Shown here: positions 23,627 to 35,236 of the stretch, one piece after another
Numbering within the stretch: the stretch's first letter is position 1
How the letters are laid out: every line of letters begins with the position of its first letter
Origin: Purshia tridentata
Taxonomy: Eukaryota; Streptophyta; Magnoliopsida; Rosales; Rosaceae
Assembly (NCBI GenBank): GCA_003254885.1
Contig: QANT01000767.1
Location: forward strand, 1-64,000
Reading direction: 5' to 3'
Length of the DNA: 64,000 nucleotides
Notes under the pieces: model-generated
Told to the model about the DNA's origin: nothing
Databases searched by the model: none
Seen by the model: the letters and a program-made list of their open reading frames with translations, nothing else
Made by a program: the position numbers and the translations under genes

Positions 23627-26237
23627 TTAATCCTCTTCTTCATTGTAGTCTCGGCTGTTATAAGGGCTGAAGGCCTCTTCAAACCAGTTACTTTTCCTCC
23701 AGGAATCCCATCCCATCTCTTCACATATCTCATCGCTGTGGTTGATACTGAAAGTGGAAATGCAGTGTCTCTTGTAAAACCGAGTCGTCTTCTTCATCAC
23801 CTCCATCTCTCGGCTTATCTGTCCAAGCATTTCTTTCACAGTGGGAAGCTTGAATTCATTGTCAACCGCTCTCGCTAGCCATTTGCACCGCAGCTCCGCT
23901 GTGTGCAGATTGGAAACGCTCTCTATGAACCCGACAAATGCCATGTTGGGAATCAATGGATGGATTGTACCCCTTAGAGAGAGAGCATGTGTAATCATTC
24001 ATATATATTAATAATGGAGATTATGTACATACTACCACTTGTAATTTAATTAAATAAGATTTGCAAGTGTTTGATTTTACAGAATATATATTATAGTCAA
24101 TGTTAGTTGATGTTAACAATATAATATGTCAAACTGTTTGATAAAATAAAATCGACTAATTATAATACTCAATGTTGGTTTTGTATGGGGTACCTGTACA
24201 AGGGCATAGTCCCAGAAGAGTCAACTGTGAGGCTGCGGAAAGGCTCAGGCAACAAATTTTGGAGCTTCTTCTTCCCATCATAACCAGTAGCAAGAAGCAC
24301 AACATCAGCCTCCAATTTGGTGTTGTCTTCAAACTCAATTCCTCTGTTCCAAAACCACCACTTTGATGCCCTTTTGAACACTATCTTACCCTTGTCTGCC
24401 TCCGCAAAGAAATTCTCTGGCAAAATAGCCATCTGGCAAGAAGCATAGTCCTCCACAAATGGGTGTTCTGGTTTTAGTCCGTATTTCACAAGGGGAAGCT
24501 TCCACATTAAGTATGACTCTATGAACTTGGAAATTGCCATCCTCTGTTTAGGAAACAAGCCAACATATAGTTTGAGTAATGATGGTTTTGATCAATATAT
24601 ATATTACATTATAGTTAGTGCAAAAATGGGTGAGAAATGTGAATTTACCATAGGCGAAAAAAGAAGGCAGAAGAGGGCTTTGAACAAGCTCTGGTTTGGC
24701 CTTTCATGGAGGAATTGAGAAGACCTTGTTGAATAAAACAAGAAAAATGGCAAACCCCATATCCAATAAGAAGGAACAGTCCAATGCAAAGTCCTTATCA
24801 CCATTGTGCATGCTTGCCCATCTGGTCCTGTAAGACCACCACAATGAAAGGAAGCAAACCAAAAATGCCATTTTTTTGACAGTGGATTTAAATTTAACTA
24901 AGGCATATACAATTTATGTTTAATTAATGGTGCTGAGCACACATTGAGGTTGATACAGTGATGCTGATTTTGGTTAATTATTAAAGGTTGGTGCTACTAC
25001 TATAGAACAAGCTATAATTGGTAATACGCAGATAGCGTGTGGTCAACTGAGTTTAATATGTTGCTAGTGTCACTTTTCATACTGAAAGTTTCGACCAGCT
25101 TGACCATTCTGTCCCCCCTAGGGAAATAGCATAGATAATGATTCAATTAATATTAATCATTTATATTTATATGATTAGGATTGGGTTTTATATTTGTATT
25201 ATACCTTGGTTTGCCTCGGCGCACTCCATTGCCAAATCAATTGCTGACTTCTTGTAGCCCACAACAGCAACCTTCTTCCCTTTAAGTAGCTCACGAGCCT
25301 CTTCTTGGTCAAGCTTAGAGTAATCCATGGAGTGCATGACTTTCCCTTGAAATACTTCTTGACCTTTATTGCGCGGGAAACTTGGCATTCTTGCCATGTC
25401 TCCATATTTCCCAATGCACACTACTATAAACTCGAAACCATACCACTGCAAAATAGGAACATTAAGCATTTAATCAGTCAAAACCCCAAAACTAAATAAA
25501 TCAAAGTTTACGTATTTACAAATTAATTAATGTAACATTTGCTAACCACATTGTTGATTACGTTTCTTACATAAATATGTTTTGTGTGAATATTATACAA
25601 GTAATTTCATCATTTTTTGAATCGGAAAGACGCCTACGGGCCATTAACCTTTACATGCAATATCAGTCATGCAAACTTTATGAGAAAAACAAGAAGCATA
25701 TGCATGAAGATGATAAAAAGTGGTGTAAAACCCAATTCTTAGAAAATCCACCTGAACGGTATTTGGGTCATTGGAGATCTGAACAGCGACCTCCCAAACG
25801 GGACGGCCATTCAAAAGACTCCCATATTCTCCGGGATTCGACGTCACCGGGAATTGGATGGTTTTGATATTACGATCACCAACATAACGTATTTCCACCA
25901 CCCTTGAATTGAACTTGACGTACTTGAAGAGGTCAAAGTGAGTGGCATAGCCATACAAGTAGTCTAAAACCTCTACATGGGAAGGGAAGGTTGAGTTGTC
26001 TCTTTCAGCCCAAGGGTAGTCAGAGAATTCGAAATCACAACGAGGGGTTTGGAGTTTAGTGGAATTGTAGGAGCAGTGTTTCCAAACACCCCCAATTGAA
26101 TCAGTGGCCTCAAAGACCACTGGACTGTAACCTGAAAGCTGTTTGGCGGCTGCAATTCCGCTAATACCAGCCCCAAGGATACCTACTTTGGACTCTGAGT
26201 GAAGAAGGTGGGTTTGCTTGTTGTGAAGAGCAGCCAT
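23627..26237 (-). CDS. Flavin-containing monooxygenase, FMO1-like
   Basis: Five exons on the minus strand (25752-26237, 25205-25445, 24649-24827, 24194-24543, 23627-23972) give 533 aa, close to Arabidopsis FMO1 (530 aa). The FAD-binding GxGxxG is G22-A-G-I-S-G27. The FMO-identifying motif FxGxxxHxxxY is at residues 194-204 (FQGKVMHSMDY). The pyridine-nucleotide Rossmann motif is at 225-230 but reads GYKKSA, with Lys in place of the middle Gly. ATGY lies in exon 4. Family enzymes oxygenate N, S or keto substrates using NADPH and O2; FMO1 itself makes N-hydroxypipecolic acid for systemic resistance. Orthology to FMO1 rather than a sister paralogue is not proven. The C-terminus is acidic (DYNEEED). 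Confidence 0.92.
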
Positions 26238-26345
26238 ATTGGTGTATAGCTAGCTAGGTTGGACAATAATGTTTAAGCTGGCTGGCTAGAGATTACTATG
26301 AGTTTGTAATGAATTTTTGCATGTGTAGGTACTCTCCAAGGAAGG

Positions 26346-26354
26346 TATTTATAG
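26346..26354 (-). promoter_or_regulatory. TATA box of the FMO1-like gene
   Basis: The minus strand reads CTATAAATA about 110 bases upstream of the ATG at 26237, a good match to a plant TATA box. Confidence 0.55.
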
Positions 26355-29300
26355 GGATGAGAAGATGACTTTTTCTTCTGCTAACCTTAGTCAATCATAT
26401 ACTACGTACTACCATCAATTAATTGTTATATATTATAAATGTTGTTGGTGTAGATCAAGTAGTAGCACATTGGGTTCTATATTTCTATGTTATTTTATAT
26501 AATATATATATATATATATATCTCTTCAAAATCCATATCGATAGTAAAATTTACTTTAAATATAAAAAGTTGTATGTTAGAATTTGAATTTTTTATTATT
26601 AGTGATAATAATAAAGCACTCACGTAGAGCAAAGTGTCACTTATGTCATAGAATATTCTTAAATTCCAAGAATTTATTATATATAGACATACTTTTAATT
26701 AATTATCACATATGTGCTATCTTACAAATCTAAATATAAATTTATGATTTTAAGAATATACAAATTCACGAAATACCCATTTTTTTTCTGCTGTTCGTGT
26801 AAAAAATATTAATCTCTCACTCACATTAAAATTAATTTGAATATATTTAGGATTATGCTACTACTTTTAGATTACGTTCATAGACTTAATCTTTTACTTA
26901 TTATTCGTGTCATTTCTCGATTATTTTTTGCAGTGCCTTGTATATATATGAATTTCAATTATTTTCCATTTTATAGTTCTTAATTAAAGAAGAATATTTT
27001 ATTGATTGGTAGACATAGAGCTATTTATATATGGATTAGTTAGCATAAGACTGGCTTGACTTCTTGTGTTCCCATGGTCCATAGATATACAATTTGAAGA
27101 TGCATGCATGTGTGGGTGTTTGTGATGAACCAAAGTATGAGATCTGAGTCCACTAAATTTAATTGAAATTATGGTAGTTCCACTCTTCTTGTCTAAGTGA
27201 AATATATTATTTATAGATGTTATAAGCTATAAGTTCATGCACTAATAGAAAGGGTTCATACGTAATGATTGGATTTTTAATTTTTTTTATTAGTAAGCAC
27301 TAATTAATATCAATATTACGCGCGTTGATACTAATCTATATGTCAAATCAGAGCATTAAATTTAAACCAACTGGTCTTAATTAGTAGTAGGCTAGTAACG
27401 AGTACGGACAATTTGCCGCGGCGAAGAACACATGCCACGAAAACCCAAAGACAATATCAAATCTATGCCACCACGTGTTGCTCGTTGCCTTGCCCCCACA
27501 CATGTCAACGCATGCACCTAACCACGTACACATATCATTTATTTACCATGCCCCCACATTTATCAGTGTAAAATCGAAACTGGCAAAGTCAACTCGTGAA
27601 CATTCAAATGCAACACTATCATATCATTTTGACTTCTTTTTTTTTTTAATTTGGAAAAATGATATTCGAACCTAAAACTATTCAGTAGAAACAAATGCTA
27701 CTAAATTAATTTATAAATTCGAACCTAAAACTTTTCAGTAGAAACAAATGCTACTAAATTAATTTATAAGAATTATATGATTTAGAATCTCTCAATATTA
27801 AACATTCAATCATTTCATAATCAACCAACAAATCTTTTCAAAAAAACTGTGATCTTTTATTACTCATAGTTAATTTGAAAGAAATTTTAGCATTGAATTC
27901 AAAATTAATTAGTTATATATGTAAGATTTTATGTCATGTAGGAATGTACTACTCCCAACAATCCATCATATATACACTAATTAAGGTGGGAGACTATGTA
28001 CGTGTCCCTTTTCTTGAATTTTCTAAGATAATTTTTTAATTAAACTTTGATCCTCAACAACCATATATACTTGGTCTTGTCCACTACAGGCGACTATGCG
28101 GTCAAGAAGAACCTTTTCTTTTCAGTGATCAAGTTTACGTTTTCTTTTGTAAATGAAATAACAAAAAATAAACAAGTATTTGAATTGAAAATACGTAGAA
28201 TTTGGGTATTAATTCACGGGTTATTTATTTTATTTTTTTGGATTGAGTACTTTTCACGGGTTGATGGTTGATGGCGGGCCTTGTGTTTGACTCAGTAATT
28301 AAGAGATTATAAATATTTAATTAAAGTCAGCCAAAATAACGTATTCAATTTTTGTTTTGGACCACTTGCCAAACAAGCTTTTAAAACCTTTGCTTCTTTT
28401 CAAAACGATCGATAAAGCTTTGGTCTTTGTTAATTTGCATTTTTTCAGATTCAAGGTCCAAGAATGAGCATGAAACACAACCACAGGACTTCTTGGGTCA
28501 AAATCAAACACAATATTCAACATATTGTTATTAGAGGTTTTCCCTTTGTTTTGTTTTTGTCTACATTAAAAAATCGTTCGCTAATGTGATGATTAAGAGG
28601 ACCGAAGCCCAAAAGAAGCAGACACACTCAGCTAGAATTAGAAATAAACCTGGGTCTCTTGTTGTTCTCAAGTAGAACATATGACCTACAGAGTTGTTGT
28701 GACCCATAGATTGGACCTGGACTCGAAGTAAGATCCAAGTATATGTTGACCCACTATATAGATGGTCTTGCACTGAAACCAGATTAAAGGATTCATACCT
28801 TTGTATCACTAAAACATATGTTACACTGAAAATTATTGTGGTATACTGGTATAATAGCATTGTACTTTACAAAATAAAAAATAAAAGTAAAAATCGAATC
28901 TCATTTTGAACATACTTTTCCATATGAAAATTGTTATTTGTAGCTTCAACATAGTCTTTTAGAGCATCTCCAACTGATTCAATAAATGTATTTGGCTATT
29001 CAATTAATTATTTGTGTCACTTTGGATAAATCATCTTCAACCATCTTTGAAAATAAATTCTTTAAAATAGGAATTCAAAGTCAGCTCTTCAATTTTAAAG
29101 AGTAAACTTGATTCTTTAAATATTAAAATATTAGAATTTAATGAACAATTAAATTTAATTTAAACAAGAAAAAGATAAAAATAAAATACAATAATGAAAT
29201 TGAAAAGTATGTTAGACTTCATAATTTTAAAATAAGAAATTTGACTTTTCAAATTTGCCAAATAGGTTAGCAAAATAAAATTTAAAAAGCCAAATTTGAA

Positions 29301-29716
29301 AAGTATGATCTTACACTCATGGAATGTATCTACACCACAAAAAAAAAAATAACGATCAAATTATCTTAATTAATATCTTTGTATATATACCATCTCTTTA
29401 ATAGAAATGACACTTCACTTACTCATATAAAATTTATACAGGTGTGTCTCTTTTAGAAAATCCCATTCGCAAGGGGCCAGAAGAATGAAAAGCTATTATT
29501 GTCAACGCCCAACTTTAATGAGAAAGAGAGAGAGAGAGAGAGCCATTTATAGCCATTTAAGAGGATATTATCTTTCTTTCTTTTTCCAAGTAGAGGATAT
29601 TATCTTACTTTATGTCATTAATATTCTAATGGCTAAGTGCATTGATTAATTCATATGTAGATCATGCTCATGATAATTGATCACTTGCGTGGCAGCCCAG
29701 AGACGTGATTCATCAC
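26355..29716. other. AT-rich intergenic region, 3.4 kb
   Basis: It contains an (AT)n run at 26497-26520, a 53-bp tandem duplication at 27664-27769, and a GAGCATCTCCAAC sequence at about 28962 that resembles one common MITE terminus. The partner terminus was not found. No supported gene is present; open frames here are short and AT-driven. Confidence 0.5.
27664..27769. repeat. 53-bp tandem duplication
   Basis: ATTCGAACCTAAAACT.TTCAG and its continuation occur at 27664-27716 and 27717-27769, differing by about one base. Confidence 0.85.
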
Positions 29717-29724
29717 GTCCTCGC
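29717..29724. repeat. Target site duplication, left copy
   Basis: GTCCTCGC, identical to 30644-30651 on the other side of the hAT element. Confidence 0.85.
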
Positions 29725-30643
29725 TAGAATTGGGTTTTTACACCGTAATACCGAAAAATACTGCATACCGTACCGAAAAATACCGCACAATACAGTATAA
29801 AAACATACTAAAATGGTATTGGCACAAATAACGTACCGTACCGATCAATATGGTATTGGTAATGGTATTAATTTATGCATACCGATGGTATACCAATACC
29901 GAAACAATACCGATTCCATTCTTTTCTTCTCTAATTCTTTCATTTGGTCTCTGTTTTTTTTTTTTGCCATTGTCTTAAGGTTTTTTGGCCATAATGTTGA
30001 TTTTTATTTGGGCCTTTTCACTTGGATTTTTTTTTTTGTAGTCAAAGCCCAAACAAACACCACACAGCCACAGTGCCACACCCACCTTAATACCCCATTT
30101 ACCACCATCTGGAAATTAACCTAGCCACCACCATCTGGAAGCTAACCCAGCCACCAAGGAATACAGGGAGAAGCATCGCAAAGTTTTGAAGAAGTGGGCA
30201 AAACAGAAATCTCAATTGCAGCAACATCTTTATCAATAGGAACTTGATTGACCCCTGGCCACCTCTTCATCTCAAAATTTTTCTTCGATCCCAACTCTCT
30301 CTCCGATCCCAACTACCATCGGGCCACCACCATCTCAGACCCCATCACCAAAACCTCCCTCTCTTTGTCTTATCTCTCTCCCTCCCTGTTTTATCTTTCC
30401 CTCTCTCTCTCTCTCTTTCTCTCATCTCTATCCCTCTCTCTGTCTTTCTCTTTTTCAGTTTTATTTCTCTCGTTGGCAAATCCAATACCGTCCCGATATC
30501 GCACTTCTTTGACCGCCACCGAAAACTGCGGTTACCGCATATTGTCGGAACGGCATCGGAGACAAAAACGGGGGTTTCGACCTCCAACAATCGACATGCG
30601 GTATCAAGGTTTCGGTACGGTTGCCGTACCAAACCCACCCCTA
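29725..30643. mobile_element. Non-autonomous hAT-type transposon, 919 bp
   Basis: The ends read TAGAATTGGGTTT (left) and, on the other strand, TAGGGGTGGGTTTGG (right), imperfect inverted termini of hAT style. A perfect 8-bp target duplication GTCCTCGC flanks it at 29717-29724 and 30644-30651. Both subterminal zones are packed with short TACCG/GGTAT words (29740-29915 and 30480-30625), as in hAT subterminal repeats. The interior is CT-rich with no transposase frame, so it must have been moved in trans. It sits in the last codons of the minus-strand small-protein gene and its right end supplies that gene's present stop codon. The exact duplication suggests a fairly recent insertion. Confidence 0.88.
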
Positions 30644-31105
30644 GTCCTCGCTAAGCTGAACGATGCTGTTTAGCTTCCAGTTGAGCAGTACCATTATCAT
30701 CCTATCAAGACCTCCCAGCGCATATTGACACGTGTTCTGTAAGCTTCCCATGCGATTGACCACTCTGTTCAGTGAACTCAAATCTGGATACATGGTTGGA
30801 TCTGCCTTTGTAAGACGTCGCAACCGCTTGAGCATGCTACGCCCGTCCCTCAAGTGGTCGCTCAGACCCCACACGCAGCTAAGGAGCTGGGGCGAGTCCG
30901 AGTACTCCAAAGCTCGCACAATCTTGAGTCTTGGAAGCAACTCCAAGAATTTTTTAGTGTTGGCCACCTCTCTTAGGGTTAGCGTTACGGCGTCATGAGT
31001 CACCAGCTTCATGGTATCGTCAGTGCCCTCATTGTGCGCTCTTGCACCAAGTACCAAAATGGTGCCTACAATTAAGAGGAGCATCACCAAATTTGTAGTT
31101 GCCAT
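30641..31105 (-). CDS. Small secreted protein of unknown function, C-terminus altered by hAT insertion
   Basis: Single exon of 154 aa. The N-terminus (MATTNLVMLLLIVGTILVLG, then ARA) is a textbook signal peptide; the mature part is helical, basic and leucine-rich with only two cysteines (in LLSCVWG and LQNTCQYA), which could form one disulphide. I do not recognise the family. A TATA box lies at 31156-31167. The frame ends SEDstop, where TAG is made by the transposon terminus (CTA on the plus strand at 30641-30643). Reading the host DNA across the empty site, the frame would continue from SED into VMNHVSGLPRK and a TGA about 11 codons later, in the left flank near 29685-29716. So the protein appears to have lost 11 residues and may still be made. 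Confidence 0.7.
   Translation of the reverse strand: MATTNLVMLLLIVGTILVLGARAHNEGTDDTMKLVTHDAVTLTLREVANTKKFLELLPRLKIVRALEYSDSPQLLSCVWGLSDHLRDGRSMLKRLRRLTKADPTMYPDLSSLNRVVNRMGSLQNTCQYALGGLDRMIMVLLNWKLNSIVQLSED
30644..30651. repeat. Target site duplication, right copy
   Basis: GTCCTCGC, identical to 29717-29724. Here it is also coding sequence of the small secreted-protein gene on the minus strand. Confidence 0.85.
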
Positions 31106-31155
31106 GATGGTGTGTTAAATTGAAGTGGTGGATAGGCTCAAAATAAAGTTCCTTT

Positions 31156-31167
31156 TTTATATATATA
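31156..31167 (-). promoter_or_regulatory. TATA box of the small secreted-protein gene
   Basis: The minus strand reads TATATATATAAA about 50-60 bases before the ATG at 31105. Confidence 0.5.
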
Positions 31168-31705
31168 CTCTGATATGTCATATGTGGGAGGTTTTAGACT
31201 TGAAAGAGGTGCTTTTGGCATGGTCTCATGAGTTTGTTGAGTATGGGAAATCAAGAACGGGATTGCCATGAATGTGTGGCCCAATTTTATGCTAACACAA
31301 ACTAAATTAGTGGCTCAGTACTGTCGTGCCAAAACTAAACTCTTTTACTGTTTGGTTTCAAGAATTCTAAAGTTATTGCCTACTTGTATAAAAGTAGACG
31401 TTGTATATATGCTATAACAAAAAGTAGGCATAGAAGGAAATATTATTGCAATATATATACCGTCTCTGCACTTCTTTGCAGGAATGCAAATAACAGTACG
31501 TGACTCTTAAAATAAGTGAAACCTAATTCAAATACTTTGAAACTATTTACATTAAAAGATCACTTACCAACAAATAAAAGAAGCAAATAAAGTCATTAAA
31601 TCATTATAATCCAGTACCTTTGTTAATTCTCAAAGGAATAATACAATACAAGCCCCTGTAGCTAGCTTAGCTAGAGATCGAAGGATCGATGGATCGATGG
31701 ATCGA
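31168..31705. other. Intergenic, KCS 3' region and upstream region of the small-protein gene
   Basis: No gene is visible. A short (GGATCGAT)n run at 31680-31705 abuts the KCS stop codon. Confidence 0.5.
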
Positions 31706-34080
31706 TCAGTTTTGAACTGGGTACCTGTGAATGCAGTCAAGCCAGGGATTCCTGACAGGCTTCCTAACCCGGCGCATGGACCGCCAAACCAGGCTGTTGC
31801 ACTTGAAACCCGACCCGAACGCCAACTGCCAAACCCGGTCTCCTCTTTTCACCTTCTCCTTTGCCTCCAAATAAGCCAACTCATACCAGATGCTGGTGCT
31901 GGACGTGTTGCCAAAACGATGCAGTGTCATCCTGGAGGCCTCCATGTTTTCGTCGCTGAGCTCGAGGTTCCTCTGCAGCTCGTCCAGCACAGTCTTGCTG
32001 GCTGCGTGCACGCAGAAGCGCTCGAAAGCCAGCTTGAAATCCGGAATGTATGGTCTCTTGGTTGCTGATAAAGAGGGTTGTGAACTAGAATTGCCAGAAA
32101 ACAAGTGCCTCGAAACCAATGTTGCGAAGAAGAGGAGCTGCTCTGAGATGGGGAGCACCAGAGGTCCCAGAGTCGTGATGTTGGTTTTCAGAGCGTCACC
32201 ACCAATTTCCATTAGATCTTTGCTCGTCTTTAGTCCCTTCTGTCTTTGCTCATCTTCTTCTTGGTATACGCACCTGTTGCATTACGTACATCTTGCACGT
32301 TACTCCACTAATGCTACCAATTTCATAGAGGATTTGTGATGCTAAAACATAATTAATTAACAAACAAAACCATCCCAATTTGTTAAAGCAAGCAATTAAG
32401 AGAACTAAAAATCGAAACCAAACCTGAAGCTACGGTCGTCAGCGCCTTTATGGGTACGAACAACATGTTCAAGGCGGTACTTGGCACGGCGGTAGTCACG
32501 GCGGCGATTTGAAAGCAGCAGGGCTGAGCAACCCATGCGAAAGAAGCAGTTGGGAATTAGCATGGACCGGTCACGACCCGGGTACCAATTATAACCCACC
32601 ATCTCAGTGCTCACCACCACCGCATAGTTGTTAGGGTTAGCCTGAAGCATGTCCCTAGCCAAATCAACGGCTATGATCCCAGCACTGCACCCCATGCCAC
32701 CCAGATTGTAGCTCAAAATGTTGCCCCTCATCTTGTAGTGGTTTATAATCATGGCCGAGAGCGATGGGGTGGGGTTGAAGATGCTGCAATTAACCACTAG
32801 GACCCCAATGTCCTTGGGACGGACCCTGGTCTTTTCAAAGAGCTCGTCCAGTGCCCCAAACATCACGGTTGAGGCCTCAGCACGACCTTCTTTCATGGTC
32901 GCGCTGTTATCTGTGGACATGATCACAGACTTTGGGATGTAGGTCTCGTCGCCTAAGCCTGATGAGCTCAGAATTCTCTTCTGGAATTCAAGGCTTGCTT
33001 CGTCGAACTTGCCTGATTTTCTTGCTACCTCTATGAATTGCTCCTTGGACACCTGAACATAGCATCAACTGGAAGAGTTAATGGACTGTTCTTGATAAAT
33101 TAAGCACAAATTGCATTAGCACCCATAAATCATTTGTCATATATAGGTAGAAAATGTATTAGATTTCCCTATTGCTGTTAATTATATGAGAAAAAAATAA
33201 AGCTAGTTCTTCTAGTAGGAAAGTCAAATATTTTGTTGATCAGGAATGTTCCCAGATCATAAATACAAGAACCCAACAAGAAAAGAATGTTTTAAATTAA
33301 GATTATAATTAACTTTTCATTATAATAATGGATATTTAAAAAATTATGGATGGGAAGATGTTGAGAGTGATACTATGAAAGTCAAACAAGACACATAATC
33401 TTACTAGCTAGGGTATATATGGATGCAAATATATATATAACATGGGAAGCGAATGAGCTAAAGTGTGACAGATCTAGTTCTCTTTGCTAATCTTATTTTT
33501 GTTGGATCTTTAATCTAAACATTTGATTAGCTAGGGGTCTAAATAGTCTCTTCCATTTCTAAGTTTTAAAACTGAATTTAAACAAAAATATATTTAGATA
33601 TATGTGGTACAGATCGAATTTGGATTGAAAAGTCAAAGCCCTACGTACCTTTAGATCGTCATGGGGGCGAAAACAAGCAAAATCGATAAGGTAGATGGAG
33701 CGAGGGCGTGACATGAAGTAGACAGACAGAGTGAACACAAACACACCAAAGAAACCAAGCACGGTTGCAAGATCATAACGTGTATCATCCCAGAGCTTCT
33801 TCCAGAGCTCCTCTCTACTGAGACTCCCAACCTCGGCACTGAAAACCAGCACCAGCACAGGAATGGTGGCCAAGTATATGGCATGGTTTATGAGGTGGTT
33901 GTAACCCAACTTCACGTACTTGAGATTCACGGATTGAAGAAAGTCCGGCAGGCGCCGCCGGACACGTACTGAGAAAGTTAGAGATCCGGCATTGGGGCCG
34001 GAAGCCTCAATGCCGCGGTTGACAATCTCTGTGGATAAGAGATCTCGTTCACTGGCCATGTTGGATGGGATTGTCTGCAT
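31706..34080 (-). CDS. 3-ketoacyl-CoA synthase (KCS)
   Basis: Condensing enzyme of very-long-chain fatty acid elongation in the endoplasmic reticulum (malonyl-CoA plus acyl-CoA to 3-ketoacyl-CoA), feeding waxes, cutin/suberin, sphingolipids or seed oil. Three exons (33649-34080, 32424-33052, 31706-32273) give 542 aa; KCS proteins are usually about 490-530. Two N-terminal membrane helices (about 65-85 and 105-125) precede the FAE1/CUT1 domain. The catalytic triad is visible: Cys266 in GGMGCSAG, His443 in FCVHAAS, Asn476 in RFGNTSS. Oddities: the usual HAGGR around the histidine reads HAASK, and a Ser-rich insert ([14 protein letters not shown]) precedes RPYIPDFK. The start at 34080 was chosen as the first ATG; an in-frame ATG also lies 7 codons later. 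Subfamily is not resolved. Confidence 0.93.
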
Positions 34081-35236
34081 TTTTGTCTATTGAGAGAGAT
34101 GAGGGGGTGTGAGGGGGTTAAATATATGATGACCATGAAAGGTGGTGGGTGGGATGTAGTTAATGCAAGCACCAACTAGATCCAACTACATGAGAGAGAT
34201 TAGTTGGGGGGCTTTGAAGTGCCTTAAATTCTTTCATTAATTGATCAAGGAAAATTGGGTGCCTAAAAATATTCCAATTGGAGTCTCTCGATCTCTCACT
34301 CTCTATGATTTCATCTTGTGGAAATGAATTGATTTTGGTGATGGATGATGTGAGTGAGTGTGTCACACTTTCATTTCCTGTGAGGGTATTAAATATAGGG
34401 TCAAAACCCACAATAAATTAAAAGAGGTAGTTGAAGAGATTTGGCTTCAATCCATTCGCTGGCTTCACCTTTCTTGTTATAGTTCAGCTACCATCATCAC
34501 TCAACTATATATTTACCCAGGTTGCCTTCAGTGTATCCTCGGGAATGAAATCACGTACAGTAGAACTACCTAGTTACAAGAGCAAAACCGAGAGAGAGAC
34601 AAGGAATATGATTTCTTCTCTGCAACGGTCGTATATCTGTTTTGCAATAAGTGATCGTATAACTGACGTGTGCGAGAAGTTGAATGTTAAAAATCAATAA
34701 ATTATATACAATAATTGCACAGAAGAAATTAATTTCCGGTCGACCTAATCTCAGCTTCCACATCATGTAGTCATATAACATTGCGTCCGGCACATGGAAT
34801 AAATTTAGTTCAAGATGATTTACCAGATTGGGAAAAATGTTCATCAATTTAATAACAATTGCTCAATAAATTTGTTGATAACAAGCAATTTCTTCATTAA
34901 GGCTTAGATTTCTAATATAATTCATGTTAAACTCATCACACAATAGTAAATCTCACGTATTTTTTATCAAATCCGGATGTAGGTGTTAGACAAACCAAAT
35001 AATTCTTGATAATGACCACAGTTAAAGGATTCATCTATTCACGTTTAGTACTGTTCAATGAGCAATTAATGACAACATGAAGTTCATTAAACTACAAGGG
35101 AAGCCCCTACTATTATCAGCCTGTCTTTATTACACATGCGAGCTGAGGCTTTGGGGTAATCTTATTTTCATTACAGACAGATCTATTACATATCATATGT
35201 TACGATGGTAAGATTCTAAGAATTGGATTGAAAAAT
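34081..35236. other. Intergenic, KCS promoter and SNM1-like 3' region
   Basis: AT-rich. TATATTTAA on the minus strand near 34118-34127 is a weak TATA candidate for KCS. No gene is visible. Confidence 0.45.

Noticed and set aside
28962-29310. MITE suggested by GAGCATCTCCAAC
   Set aside because: Only one terminus was found; no matching inverted end or target duplication within about 400 bp, so mentioned only as part of the intergenic region.
30244-30673. Plus-strand frames of about 140 codons in the hAT element
   Set aside because: CT-rich low-complexity sequence (SLSLSLS runs) inside a transposon, with no transposase motif.
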